A stretch of 64,000 bases of DNA from NCBI RefSeq assembly GCF_019970045.1, contig NZ_JAHXYI010000004.1, forward strand, positions 62,001 to 126,000, in the 5' to 3' direction. The translations under genes and the position numbers were made by a program. The DNA is from Chryseobacterium sp. GVT01B (GTDB taxonomy: Bacteria > Bacteroidota > Bacteroidia > Flavobacteriales > Weeksellaceae). Below, piece after piece: positions 35,016-45,346 of this stretch. Positions within the stretch are counted from its first letter, which is position 1; every line of letters starts with the position of its first letter. The notes below the pieces were generated by a model. It was not told where the DNA came from, searched no databases, and saw only the letters and a list, made by a program, of their open reading frames with translations.

Positions 35016-36380
35016 TTATTTTTTTGAGTATTTTCTAAATGCAGATACGAGTTGAAAGATTAAATACGCATTAATAATTTTAGCTAAACTATCAATTAAC
35101 ACAGCACCATTAGTACTATCATTTTTTGTAATAGGAAATATTTTCTCAAATAAGTGAACAGGATTTACAAAATTTAAAAAATATCCAATTTCATCTGCAA
35201 TTAATTCTTTATGAAAATATATATGTCCAAGTTGAATTTTAATTAATGTGTAGCAAATAATTGAAAATATAAAAAGTATCAAAATCGACCTTGTCCATGA
35301 TAACCCAAAATCATTAGATAAATAATTTGTGATTAAAATAAATTTATCTTTAAAATCACCCTTATTTTCTCTACTTAATTTTAAGAATGTATGCATTTCA
35401 TATTTTTCATATTTAAGCTTACTATCAATATCTTCATTCTTTTGATTAATTAATTTTAGTTGTCTAAAATTTTCTTTTTTAGCAGTCAAACTTTCACTAT
35501 ATATATTTTTAAAACACCAATTGATATTTACTGGAATTATTTCCATTATATTAGTGTTATTAATTAATATTCGTTTAAATTTAGAGAAATCAATGCTGGA
35601 AACTTGAACTTTTCCAAGATTTGAATTTTTTAAGATAATATTAGATTTATGGTCAAGTGCTTCTAAATCTGTTATTTTAAAATTCCCAAAATTGGAAAAA
35701 TTTTCAAGAATTGCAGTACCTATAGCTACTCTACTTAAGATAATACTGGAATCCTTTATCTCTCCAGCTATTTGAAGTTTCTTTGTTGATAAATTTCTGA
35801 TAAAATATTCTGTTTTGTATCCTTGATAAGTCAAAAGTAATATTTCATCAATTATTTGATTTCTATTTAAATATGAAATTGTTATAAGATTATTTGATTC
35901 TGAACCTTCTAAAATTATTCTCTTAACTTCTGTTGGTTTAAAATGTATATCACTTTTTAAACTATTGTTTAGAAAATAAAAATTTTGACAGCTAAACTCA
36001 TGTAGTTGAGTTAATTTGTAGTTATTAAAGGTACAATTTTTAAATCTTATACTATCACTGTTTACTTCTTTGAAGGATATATATTGCTCAAATATGCAAT
36101 TTTCAAAAACAGTATTTAAAGAATTTAATCTTGTCAAATTAAATCTTTTGGAAAATGTACAATTGCTAAATCTAATTGATTTCTTAATATTTAATTCCTT
36201 AAGTACTACCTCTTCATTAAAAACACAATTATTAATCGTAATTTCATTCCAAGAAGTTATATTCAAGTTTGTTATTTGTAAACTCTGCGTGATTTGCCTT
36301 CTATTTATTTTTGAAAATGTATTTAATACAATTATAAAATCATGGGCAGGTGTTTCAATGTAATTTAATTGATTTGTCAT
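35016..36380 (-). CDS. Pentapeptide-repeat-like protein with C-terminal membrane helices
   Basis: A 454-residue protein. Residues about 50-330 contain many short beta-helix-type repeats with Phe/Asn/Cys at regular steps (FSNCTFSKRF, FENCIFEQYI, FKNCTFNNYK), resembling pentapeptide-like repeats. After a charged helix (about 315-345) there are two hydrophobic segments at about 367-384 and in the tail. A soluble beta-helix joined to a small membrane domain recalls pentapeptide channel-like effectors, but I cannot assign a function. It is the lowest-GC region of the window and sits next to the PIN-HTH gene. Confidence 0.68.
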   Translation of the reverse strand: MTNQLNYIETPAHDFIIVLNTFSKINRRQITQSLQITNLNITSWNEITINNCVFNEEVVLKELNIKKSIRFSNCTFSKRFNLTRLNSLNTVFENCIFEQYISFKEVNSDSIRFKNCTFNNYKLTQLHEFSCQNFYFLNNSLKSDIHFKPTEVKRIILEGSESNNLITISYLNRNQIIDEILLLTYQGYKTEYFIRNLSTKKLQIAGEIKDSSIILSRVAIGTAILENFSNFGNFKITDLEALDHKSNIILKNSNLGKVQVSSIDFSKFKRILINNTNIMEIIPVNINWCFKNIYSESLTAKKENFRQLKLINQKNEDIDSKLKYEKYEMHTFLKLSRENKGDFKDKFILITNYLSNDFGLSWTRSILILFIFSIICYTLIKIQLGHIYFHKELIADEIGYFLNFVNPVHLFEKIFPITKNDSTNGAVLIDSLAKIINAYLIFQLVSAFRKYSKK

Positions 36381-36622
36381 TCTTTAGTTTTATAGTGCTT
36401 TTTCAATACTGTTAACTTATAAAAGAATAAAGTTGGAAGGAGTGGTAAATGCGAATTTTGCTTTATAGTTTGTGCTTAGCTCCTTATACGATTTATTCTA
36501 ACCTTGGATTGATTTATAGAAAAATATTGAGAAACTTTAAGCAATTTTAATAATGGAAAAAAATACCATATAAAACAGAATACTTATTATCCGAAGCCTC
36601 CTGACTTTGGATTATTTATTTT

Positions 36623-36656
36623 TTGCGCAAAGTCGGGAGACTTTGCGCAGCTGGGT
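36623..36656. repeat. Hairpin repeat, copy 3
   Basis: A 9-bp perfect stem (GCGCAAAGT 36625-36633 with 36640-36648) around the loop CGGGAG, followed by AGCTGGGTACA. It is the best preserved of the three copies and lies just after the end of the PIN-HTH gene, where it may act as its terminator. Confidence 0.6.
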
Positions 36657-36663
36657 ACAATTC

Positions 36664-37902
36664 TTAATTTTTTAATAATTTTTGTACAGCAGTCCTTCTC
36701 ATTTTTCGTATAAAATATTCAGATATATCAAACGTTTCAGCGATCTCTTGAATATCCATAGGATATCCTGTAAAATGAGGTGAATTTAATCGTAGGATAT
36801 CTGCCTCTCGAGGTGTTAGTTTTTGCAATGTATCTTCAACCAGCTGTAAATCAATTTTTTTTGTGGTACTTTTTCTATTCAAATCATTAATGAAGATCAT
36901 TAAATTTTCATCAATTTCTTCTTCCTCTTCCTCTTCTTCTTCAATATTCTTTTGAATATTGGTTGTAAGATTTTTAATTACATCTTCTTCAATTTGAGAT
37001 TTCAAATATTTATTAGCATAATAAAGAAACTGAGGTAAATTATACATCCAAAAATCAATACCTGAATAATCTTTAATCTCCTTTATTAACTCTTCTCTAG
37101 GTGCTTTTATCCTATCATCATGCGGTTTATCGTCAAGATAACACCAATCATTTCCTTTCTTAATATCATTTAATATAAAGATAATTGGTCTTTTTTCTTC
37201 TTTAGAAAATGTTAGAATTTGTTTCCAAATGATTAAATCTGCAAAAATTTGGGTGCCAATTTTTTGACCAGAATCAAAATCACCATAACCAGGAGGTATT
37301 TTAAACTCATATCTTAGCTTTCCCTCTTCTACAATTTTGATTATTTCTTCAAACGATATTTCATCTCCTACATTAAAATAGGTATTAATAGCATTAAACA
37401 CATCATCGTCAGCCTTACACTCTTCGATGTTTTTTTCTGCTTCTTGAATATCTTTCAAAATTAAATTTGAAGATAAATTAATATTATTTTTAAATTCATT
37501 AGATTTTGTAATAAAATCATCAATATTTTCTTGATTTAAATGAGGATGCTTGTCTCCATTTTTTGTAGCATTTTGTATAGCAATAATTTTATTAATAATT
37601 TCTTTCTCATAATTATTAATAATACTTTTGACAATATTTTTTAGTGGCTCATATTTCTCAGAAATTGGTTTAGAAATGACCGATTCTCTATTTTTTAAAT
37701 ATTCATATTCTACTTGAGAAGGTATCCAGAGCCTATTTTTGATTTTTTCTAAAACATCTGTAAATATTTCACTTCTTTTAGACTTAGGTAAAAAATAAAA
37801 ATCCAAAAGTGCAGAAGAATCAAAAACAAATATGCTATTTTTCCATAAAGTTTCTTCTTTATGATCTGACATTTTATAATAATTAATATTATTCAAATCC
37901 AT
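36664..37902 (-). CDS. PIN-like domain protein fused to a sigma-region-4-like helix-turn-helix
   Basis: A 412-residue protein. The N-terminal domain begins IFVFDSSALLDFYFLP (about residues 23-38) with Asp residues in the PIN-like (PIN_8/DUF4935) positions, and later acidic blocks (ADDDVFNA, FILNDIKKGNDWCYLD) fit the rest of a metal-dependent RNase-like fold. A run of nine Glu follows (about 320-329). The C-terminus (LTPREADILRLNS ... IQEIAETFDISEYFIRKMRRTA, about 361-405) is a sigma-70 region-4/LuxR-like DNA-binding helix-turn-helix. A nuclease-like domain joined to a DNA-binding tail suggests a regulatory or defence role, which is inference. Confidence 0.75.
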   Translation of the reverse strand: MDLNNINYYKMSDHKEETLWKNSIFVFDSSALLDFYFLPKSKRSEIFTDVLEKIKNRLWIPSQVEYEYLKNRESVISKPISEKYEPLKNIVKSIINNYEKEIINKIIAIQNATKNGDKHPHLNQENIDDFITKSNEFKNNINLSSNLILKDIQEAEKNIEECKADDDVFNAINTYFNVGDEISFEEIIKIVEEGKLRYEFKIPPGYGDFDSGQKIGTQIFADLIIWKQILTFSKEEKRPIIFILNDIKKGNDWCYLDDKPHDDRIKAPREELIKEIKDYSGIDFWMYNLPQFLYYANKYLKSQIEEDVIKNLTTNIQKNIEEEEEEEEEIDENLMIFINDLNRKSTTKKIDLQLVEDTLQKLTPREADILRLNSPHFTGYPMDIQEIAETFDISEYFIRKMRRTAVQKLLKN

Positions 37903-38012
37903 AGTTAAATTGCTAAGTTTTTTGGAGAATTGTATATAATGGAAAAAAGCTTTTGCAAGAAAAGTAAAGTATTTAAACTTGGAATTAGATCCTTATTTTT
38001 ACAATATTTTGT

Positions 38013-38831
38013 TTAGGCGATGTTATTTTTTGTAAATTGCTCACATATGTTTTTTAAATCATTTATTAAATGGTTCTTATTAGATAAATTGTGATATAGT
38101 TCTTCAAAAGTATTTTCAAGTATTTCTAAATCTGAATCTTCATATAAGAGAATATCTTTGTTATAAGTACTAGTTATTTCCTCTTTAAAATATTCAAATA
38201 CTTGATATTTTTCTAAAACATTAAATATTTCTAATCTGAAAGTTTTAATATTTAACATTGGTATTTCAAAAGCAGAGCAATAGTCTTTGATTTTTCTCCA
38301 GTCATCTCCTGCACATCCTTCAATTTCTTCATAATTTACCTTTTTAGAAATATTTTTAAAAATCAGATCAAAGTCTTTATTTTTAATTGGTTCATTTTTT
38401 AAGATTGAATTTATATGTAAATTAAAAAAGCCTCCTAAAAATATATATAAATAAAATGGGCATAAAATATTAATATCAAATTTTTTTAGCTTAAAATTTT
38501 TAGTTGTTTCATCAAATTCATCTAAAAGAGTTCCATTTTCTTCTCCATAATAATCCCTAACAGGACCAAATGATTTTATTTTTAGTGGAGGATAAACTTC
38601 TTCATTTTTAATATGGGGTGACGTTGTTCTAAAATCAATTTTTAAAGTTTTACCTAAATCAAAGCCCAAATCTTTACTAATAAACTTTCCTATTAAATGG
38701 CCGATTTCATGCCAAAAAATATGTTGAATTTTATCTTTTTCAACTTGTTTTTTTTGTTCAATATTATCAAAAAAATCTGATAAGTTTAAGTTTGGATCAA
38801 AATCGAAATTTTGTACATTATCATTGTCCAT
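38013..38831 (-). CDS. Hypothetical protein with HEIGH zinc-peptidase motif
   Basis: A 272-residue acidic protein with no signal peptide. HIFWHEIGHLIGKF at about residues 37-50 gives an HExxH zinc signature of the gluzincin/M50-like or ImmA-like kind; a third ligand is not obvious. The rest matches no family I recognise. It lies 110 bases upstream of the PIN-HTH gene on the same strand, and both have the same unusually AT-rich codon use, so they probably arrived together. Confidence 0.68.
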   Translation of the reverse strand: MDNDNVQNFDFDPNLNLSDFFDNIEQKKQVEKDKIQHIFWHEIGHLIGKFISKDLGFDLGKTLKIDFRTTSPHIKNEEVYPPLKIKSFGPVRDYYGEENGTLLDEFDETTKNFKLKKFDINILCPFYLYIFLGGFFNLHINSILKNEPIKNKDFDLIFKNISKKVNYEEIEGCAGDDWRKIKDYCSAFEIPMLNIKTFRLEIFNVLEKYQVFEYFKEEITSTYNKDILLYEDSDLEILENTFEELYHNLSNKNHLINDLKNICEQFTKNNIA

Positions 38832-38980
38832 ACAATATTAATTAATATCCAAATTTATACATTGAGTGAATATAAAATATATACAATTGCTTAATGTTGT
38901 TTTGGTTTTAGGTATCTATTTGTTAATCATTAAATATAAAAGATAAATATGTCATTTCCTTACGGGAAACCATAATCAAT

Positions 38981-39010
38981 AAAAAACCGCCCTACAAAAG
39001 CAGAACGGTT
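38981..39010 (-). terminator. Rho-independent terminator of groESL
   Basis: A short stem with G-U pairs in the minus-strand RNA (ACCGTTC with GGGCGGT; plus 38986-38992 with about 39003-39009) followed by a T run of six in the minus direction (plus-strand A run 38981-38986). It lies about 30 bases after the groEL stop. Confidence 0.6.
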
Positions 39011-39040
39011 AGTATATTAATTTGTCTTAGCGACTCGCTA

Positions 39041-40678
<1,638 letters not shown>

Positions 40679-40761
40679 TTAGATGTTAGATGTCAGATAT
40701 TAGACAACTAACGATAGTTTTTTAATTTGATTTTTTTATCTGAAATCTGATGTCTGTGATC

Positions 40762-41040
40762 TTAGCCAATAATTCCTAATAAATCAGCTTCTCTTACGAT
40801 TAAATAGTCTTTTCCTTCAAGCTTCAATTCAGCTCCTGAATATTTTCCATAAAGAACTTTGTCACCTACCTGAACCGTTGTAGGCTCGTCTTTTTTACCA
40901 GGACCTACTGCTACTACAGTACCTTCTTGCGGCTTTTCCTTTGCAGTATCCGGGATAATAATACCTGAAGCTGTTTTAGTTTCTGCTGCGATTGGCTCTA
41001 CCAGAACTCTGTCTGCCAATGGTTTAAAGTTTACTGACAT
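40762..41040 (-). CDS. groES: Co-chaperonin GroES (10 kDa)
   Basis: A 92-residue GroES, the heptameric lid of the GroEL chamber. [13 protein letters not shown] at the start, the mobile loop [18 protein letters not shown] (about residues 20-37), and [23 protein letters not shown] are all typical. First gene of the groESL operon. I do not see a CIRCE operator in front of it; two copies of TCTGCCA(A)TTT on the minus strand upstream may matter for heat control, but this is only a guess. Confidence 0.97.
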   Translation of the reverse strand: MSVNFKPLADRVLVEPIAAETKTASGIIIPDTAKEKPQEGTVVAVGPGKKDEPTTVQVGDKVLYGKYSGAELKLEGKDYLIVREADLLGIIG

Positions 41041-41156
41041 AATATATTTAATTTTTTAATTATTTCTGTCTTCTAATTCTCTAAATGTATGCCATGAGAC
41101 GTTGATGGATGAAATGGCAGACTTTTATTTCCGAATGTGAAAAATTGGCAGAAAAA

Positions 41157-41948
41157 TTATTTTTTGCGGGCCGGAAATCCGAAGAGATAGCTGGTAGCTA
41201 CAGGCACTACAAACAAAAGAACGGTAATGGCGGAAACCAAAATTTCCATTGTATGGCTGGCTAAGAAATGAGCGAATGCCGTAGCGGGGTAGAAGTGCTC
41301 AAATAAAGACAAACTTAGCTTAATTCCTAAAATAGCAATCACTATAAAAGCGGCCGTTTCCAGAAAAGGAAATATCTGCATCAGGCGGACAAACCACTGC
41401 GCAATAAATCTCATGGCTAAAATACCTATAAAAACACCCAGTGTAATCAAAAGTAAATTGTCTGAAAATGCTACGGCAGCAAAAACGTTGTCGATAGAAA
41501 AAGCAAGATCCATTACTTCCACAATGGCAACCGTAGCCCAGAAATGTCCCAGCAGCCCAATTGAATTTTTGTACAGCCAGCTGGATTCTTTGTCAGGATT
41601 TTCTTCCGTATTTTCTTCATCATTTGTGTTTTTTATTTTTTTGAGAAACCAGTCAAAGGAAATGTAGAGCAGGTATAATCCACCCAATGGTTTCAGCCAC
41701 CATACGGAAATCAGTACAGAAGCAAAAATAAGGGCCAGGCCGCGAAATACATAAGCTCCAAGGATTCCGTATTTCAGAGCTCTTTTTCTTTGATGTTCGG
41801 GCAGATCCATTACGATGGTTGCCAATACTGCAGCATTGTCTACGGAAAGAAGACTTTCTATAAGGATAAGATTGCCGATAATGGCTATAGATTTTGCAGG
41901 GTTTTGTAAGATGTCATTAAAAAGGTGGGTAAAATCAGGAAATATCAT
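41157..41948 (-). CDS. TerC family membrane protein
   Basis: A 263-residue TerC protein with seven or more transmembrane helices. The family signatures LIESLLSVDNAAVLA (about residues 28-42) and MDLAFSIDNVFAAVA (about 143-157) are both present, each with the conserved Asp-Asn pair in a helix. TerC proteins are linked to tellurite resistance and to metal (manganese) export. Its start overlaps the end of the SDF symporter gene by 14 bases, so it belongs to the same operon. Confidence 0.93.
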   Translation of the reverse strand: MIFPDFTHLFNDILQNPAKSIAIIGNLILIESLLSVDNAAVLATIVMDLPEHQRKRALKYGILGAYVFRGLALIFASVLISVWWLKPLGGLYLLYISFDWFLKKIKNTNDEENTEENPDKESSWLYKNSIGLLGHFWATVAIVEVMDLAFSIDNVFAAVAFSDNLLLITLGVFIGILAMRFIAQWFVRLMQIFPFLETAAFIVIAILGIKLSLSLFEHFYPATAFAHFLASHTMEILVSAITVLLFVVPVATSYLFGFPARKK

Positions 41949-43146
41949 TTTTGAAAGAAATAGTATTTTGGTTAAGTTTTGAAATAATGGCAGCAGAAAC
42001 TGAAATGCCTATGAAATTGGTCACAGATCTGGCTTCATTCATAAAGCGGTCTACACTGTATAACAGGGCAAGATCTGTGGTAGGGATTTTTCCAAACCGG
42101 CTTAAGGTAAACATCAGGGCAAGAAAGCCTGATCCGGGTACTCCCGAAGCTGTTTTTGAAGCAATTGAAATCGTTATAAAAAGCCAGAAATAATCTTTTA
42201 CTGTAAGAGGAATATTATAAAACTGGATAAGGAAAATACATGAGATGGAAAGATAAATGCATGCTCCCGCCAGATTAAAATTGTACCCTAGAGGAATGAT
42301 AAGTCGAAGGATTTTCCGGTCATAGCCCTGTGATTCCATTTTATCAAAAATCATGGGGAACGCCATCTTGGAAGAAGAAGTGGCTACTACCAGAATGATT
42401 TCTTCTTTGATGCTGATCAGAAAATCCCATAGATTAATTTTAAAGTAAGCTGTGATAACGCCTAATATTCCGAAAATAAAAAATACGCTCGTAAGGTATA
42501 CTGTGGCAACAATTTTACTTAATGGCAATAAAGTATTAATGCCGTATACTGAGATTCCATATGCAATATTACAGAAAATGACTATCGGAAGAAATATATA
42601 AACATACTTAATGAGTTTAAAAAACAGGTTTCTTCCTCTATCTATAATTTTAAGAATGTTATTCTTTTTTTTCGAAAGGCCAATCAGAACTCCTGCTGAT
42701 ATGGATATTAAAAGAAAAAGTACATAATTGCTGATGTGTAAAGGGTTTGTGGTTTTTGCTAAGAATCTTTCAGGAAGTGCTTTATGAGAAGAAATTATAA
42801 TTCCCGTATTGGCTCCCGGTTTTAAAAGCAGTCCGGAGCCAATTCCCAATAAAATACTGATGGAAGTGATGATTAAGAAATAGATCACCATCTGGCTTAC
42901 AATTTTAAATGCATTTTTAGTGCTGAAAATATAGCTTACTCCATACGTTACTGCAATGAAAATAACGGGAATAATCAAAATCTCCAGAAGCATGAAAAAG
43001 TAACTGCTTACCGTTTCCAGATGTTTACTGACTTCCGGAAAATAATAGCCCGTTAATGCTCCACAGATAATAGCTGTGAACACATATAAGGTAAGGTTTC
43101 TTAGATAGGAGTCTGTAAATGTTTTTTGCTTAAAAGGTTTCATCAT
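41935..43146 (-). CDS. SDF-family dicarboxylate/cation symporter
   Basis: From the ATG at 43146 (or the adjacent one at 43143) the product has about 403 residues and about eight to nine transmembrane helices. ILVVATSSSKMAFPMIFDKM contains the serine-rich hairpin of the glutamate/aspartate:sodium symporter fold, and VPGSGFLALM and the late RSVTNFIGISVSAAIISK helix fit the transport core. The ORF is open 23 codons further up, overlapping CitMHS, but this would add a non-native leader. Substrate probably a C4-dicarboxylate or acidic amino acid; same operon as CitMHS and TerC. Confidence 0.87.
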   Translation of the reverse strand: MMKPFKQKTFTDSYLRNLTLYVFTAIICGALTGYYFPEVSKHLETVSSYFFMLLEILIIPVIFIAVTYGVSYIFSTKNAFKIVSQMVIYFLIITSISILLGIGSGLLLKPGANTGIIISSHKALPERFLAKTTNPLHISNYVLFLLISISAGVLIGLSKKKNNILKIIDRGRNLFFKLIKYVYIFLPIVIFCNIAYGISVYGINTLLPLSKIVATVYLTSVFFIFGILGVITAYFKINLWDFLISIKEEIILVVATSSSKMAFPMIFDKMESQGYDRKILRLIIPLGYNFNLAGACIYLSISCIFLIQFYNIPLTVKDYFWLFITISIASKTASGVPGSGFLALMFTLSRFGKIPTTDLALLYSVDRFMNEARSVTNFIGISVSAAIISKLNQNTISFKNDIS

Positions 43147-43189
43147 CCACTTTTTATATGATAAGATTACAAAATTCAAAGATATAACC

Positions 43190-44476
43190 TTATATAATAC
43201 CAAGAACCAATGCACTCAGCAACATTACGATTGATGATCCTATAGCCCATTTTAAGGTGAATTTCAAGTGATCGGAGAATTCAACACCTGCCAGTGAAAC
43301 CAACAGATAAGTGGACGGAACCAATGGACTTAATAAATGGGAAGCCTGTCCCACAAGACTGGCACGTCCCAAAATATCCGGAGGAATATTCAGCTGGCTG
43401 CCCGTTGCTGTAATCACTGGTAATATCCCGAAATAATAGGCATCATTGGTCAGGAAAAATGTAAGCGGTACACTGAATATAGCCGTGATTACATTCAGAT
43501 AGCCACCCCAGGTTTTAGGAACGATACTGATAATACTGTTTCCCATAGCATTCATAATTCCGGTACCATTTAAGATTCCTGTAAAAATCCCTGCGCCGAA
43601 AATCATTCCTGCTACAGATAAGGCATTTCCTGCATGTTTTGAAATGATTTTCTGCTGGTCTTTCAGTTTCGGATAATTAATCAGGGAAGCGATACAGAAG
43701 GCAATCATAAAGGCAATTCCCAAAGGAATAATATCAAGGATCATCACGCAAAGCAGGATAATGGTCAGAATCAGATTGATAATAATAAGCTTGGGACGTC
43801 TTAGTTCCGGATCATTTTCACCGGCAATATCCTGTCCGCTGTATTTTGTATATTTTCCATGCTTGCTTATTCTTTTTTTCTCTCTTACTCCTAAAATATA
43901 GGCAACAAAAAATACCCATACCAACCCAACCAACATTACCGGAATCATAGGAACAAATATTTCTGTGTGTCCCAGTTTCAGAGAACTCATTACTCTTGCC
44001 GTAGGTCCGCCCCATGGCAAAATATTCATAATTCCGCCTGCCAGCATGATAATACACGTAAGAACTAAAGGATTCATTCCCTGTTTTTTATAAAGCGGGA
44101 GTAATGCTGCAACTACAATAATATAGGTGGAAGAACCATCGCCGTCTAAAGAAACCAAAGTGGTGAGAAGGGCGGTTCCGATGGTTGTTTTTACAGGATT
44201 ATCTCCCACAGCCTTTAATATGGCATTCACAAGAGGTTCAAAAAGTCCTGTATCAATCATCAGACTGAAATACAGAATGGCAAAAATCAGCATAACCCCC
44301 GTAAGCGCTATTTCTTTTACTCCTTCTTTCATCATTTTTCCCAGATCAGGCCCGAATCCTGCTACTACAGCTATCAATACAGGTACAAGTACTAAGGCTG
44401 TAAGCGGAGTCATCTTTTTGTTCATGATGAGAATCATAAAGATGAAAATCATTAAAAAACCAAGAAATGTAAGCAT
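43190..44476 (-). CDS. CitMHS-family citrate:cation symporter
   Basis: A 428-residue, about 12-helix CitMHS transporter, which takes up citrate complexed with a divalent metal ion together with protons. The family motifs VSLDGDGSSTYIIVVAALLP (about residues 109-128) and LPWGGPTARVMSSL (about 153-166), and the second-half FFLTNDAYYFGILP, are seen. It is preceded by a DUF2490 protein and followed by an SDF symporter and TerC on the same strand, suggesting an organic-acid uptake operon. Confidence 0.92.
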   Translation of the reverse strand: MLTFLGFLMIFIFMILIMNKKMTPLTALVLVPVLIAVVAGFGPDLGKMMKEGVKEIALTGVMLIFAILYFSLMIDTGLFEPLVNAILKAVGDNPVKTTIGTALLTTLVSLDGDGSSTYIIVVAALLPLYKKQGMNPLVLTCIIMLAGGIMNILPWGGPTARVMSSLKLGHTEIFVPMIPVMLVGLVWVFFVAYILGVREKKRISKHGKYTKYSGQDIAGENDPELRRPKLIIINLILTIILLCVMILDIIPLGIAFMIAFCIASLINYPKLKDQQKIISKHAGNALSVAGMIFGAGIFTGILNGTGIMNAMGNSIISIVPKTWGGYLNVITAIFSVPLTFFLTNDAYYFGILPVITATGSQLNIPPDILGRASLVGQASHLLSPLVPSTYLLVSLAGVEFSDHLKFTLKWAIGSSIVMLLSALVLGII

Positions 44477-44502
44477 AGTTTTATGTAAATATTAATGAGG
44501 TA

Positions 44503-45195
44503 TTATTGTTTCTTTTTTCTCCAGTCAAAATTGTTTCTGAAACCGACAAATCCGTAATTACTCGTTTTTTTGGTTTCCAGCTGATTGATGAAGGCAAGCT
44601 CCAACGCAGAATTTTTTCCTAATTTTATTCCAAGACCTGCCGTAATACGATTACTGTCGAAAGGTTCCAGCTTATCGACATTCATTCTTATTTCATTTTT
44701 AAGAATACCATAGAGTTTTTCCTTTTCTCCCTTTTTATTGAAAGGAATCCTGACCGAGATCAGATAACGGATTCTTACCTCAAATTCATCAGGGTTGCTG
44801 ATAAAACGTTCCTCTACTCTAAGGCGGTTTGAGATTGATGTTCTGCCGATGTAGTAATCAGCGGTAACCTGTTGAAAAGGTCTTTTTTCATATCTTATTT
44901 TTTTAGAATCGTCAGCATTATAGGATTCAAGGATCAAAAACATAGCTCCTGCAGCAGGTTTTATGTTTTCTACCACTTCATAATCTACATAAGCATTCAC
45001 CAGAAAAAGTCTTGTGTCATAAGCCAGGTCGAAGGAACGGTATTGGGTAAGAGCAGTTAAAGTGCTTTTATCAGTAAGCTTTGCTGACAGGAGGTACTGA
45101 AACCACATATTATAATTGTCTTTGCTCTGACTGTGTAAAAGGCCATTTATCAAACAAAATGATAAAATAAGCGTTAATTGTATATTAAGTTTCAT
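44503..45195 (-). CDS. DUF2490 family outer-membrane protein
   Basis: A 230-residue protein with a signal peptide (MKLNIQLTLILSFCLINGLLHSQ) and a DUF2490 beta-barrel: NMWFQYLLSAKLTDKSTLTALTQYRSF and RTSISNRLRVEERFI match the family, and the C-terminus is YGFVGFRNNFDWRKKKQ. These are small outer-membrane barrels of unknown substrate. As the first gene in front of CitMHS it could form the outer-membrane pore for the same substrate. It is divergent from the LytS-like kinase gene. Confidence 0.87.
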   Translation of the reverse strand: MKLNIQLTLILSFCLINGLLHSQSKDNYNMWFQYLLSAKLTDKSTLTALTQYRSFDLAYDTRLFLVNAYVDYEVVENIKPAAGAMFLILESYNADDSKKIRYEKRPFQQVTADYYIGRTSISNRLRVEERFISNPDEFEVRIRYLISVRIPFNKKGEKEKLYGILKNEIRMNVDKLEPFDSNRITAGLGIKLGKNSALELAFINQLETKKTSNYGFVGFRNNFDWRKKKQ

Positions 45196-45312
45196 GTAAT
45201 ATTTGATTAATATTGCGGTTTCTCAAATATATTTATTCGAAAGAGCGGGCCCGGATTTTTTCAATCAATGACAGTTTTTCTCAACGAACTGCATTTTGAG
45301 ACAAAAAGATAT

Positions 45313-45320
45313 TATATTTG
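45313..45320 (+). promoter_or_regulatory. Putative -7 promoter element (TATATTTG) of the LytS-LytTR operon
   Basis: TATATTTG matches TAnnTTTG and lies 26 bases before the ATG at 45347. If used, it rules out the TTG at 45296 as a start. A TTTTG at 45294-45298 is a weak -33 candidate. Confidence 0.4.
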
Positions 45321-45346
45321 ATGCGTTTCAAAATAAGGTATGGACT

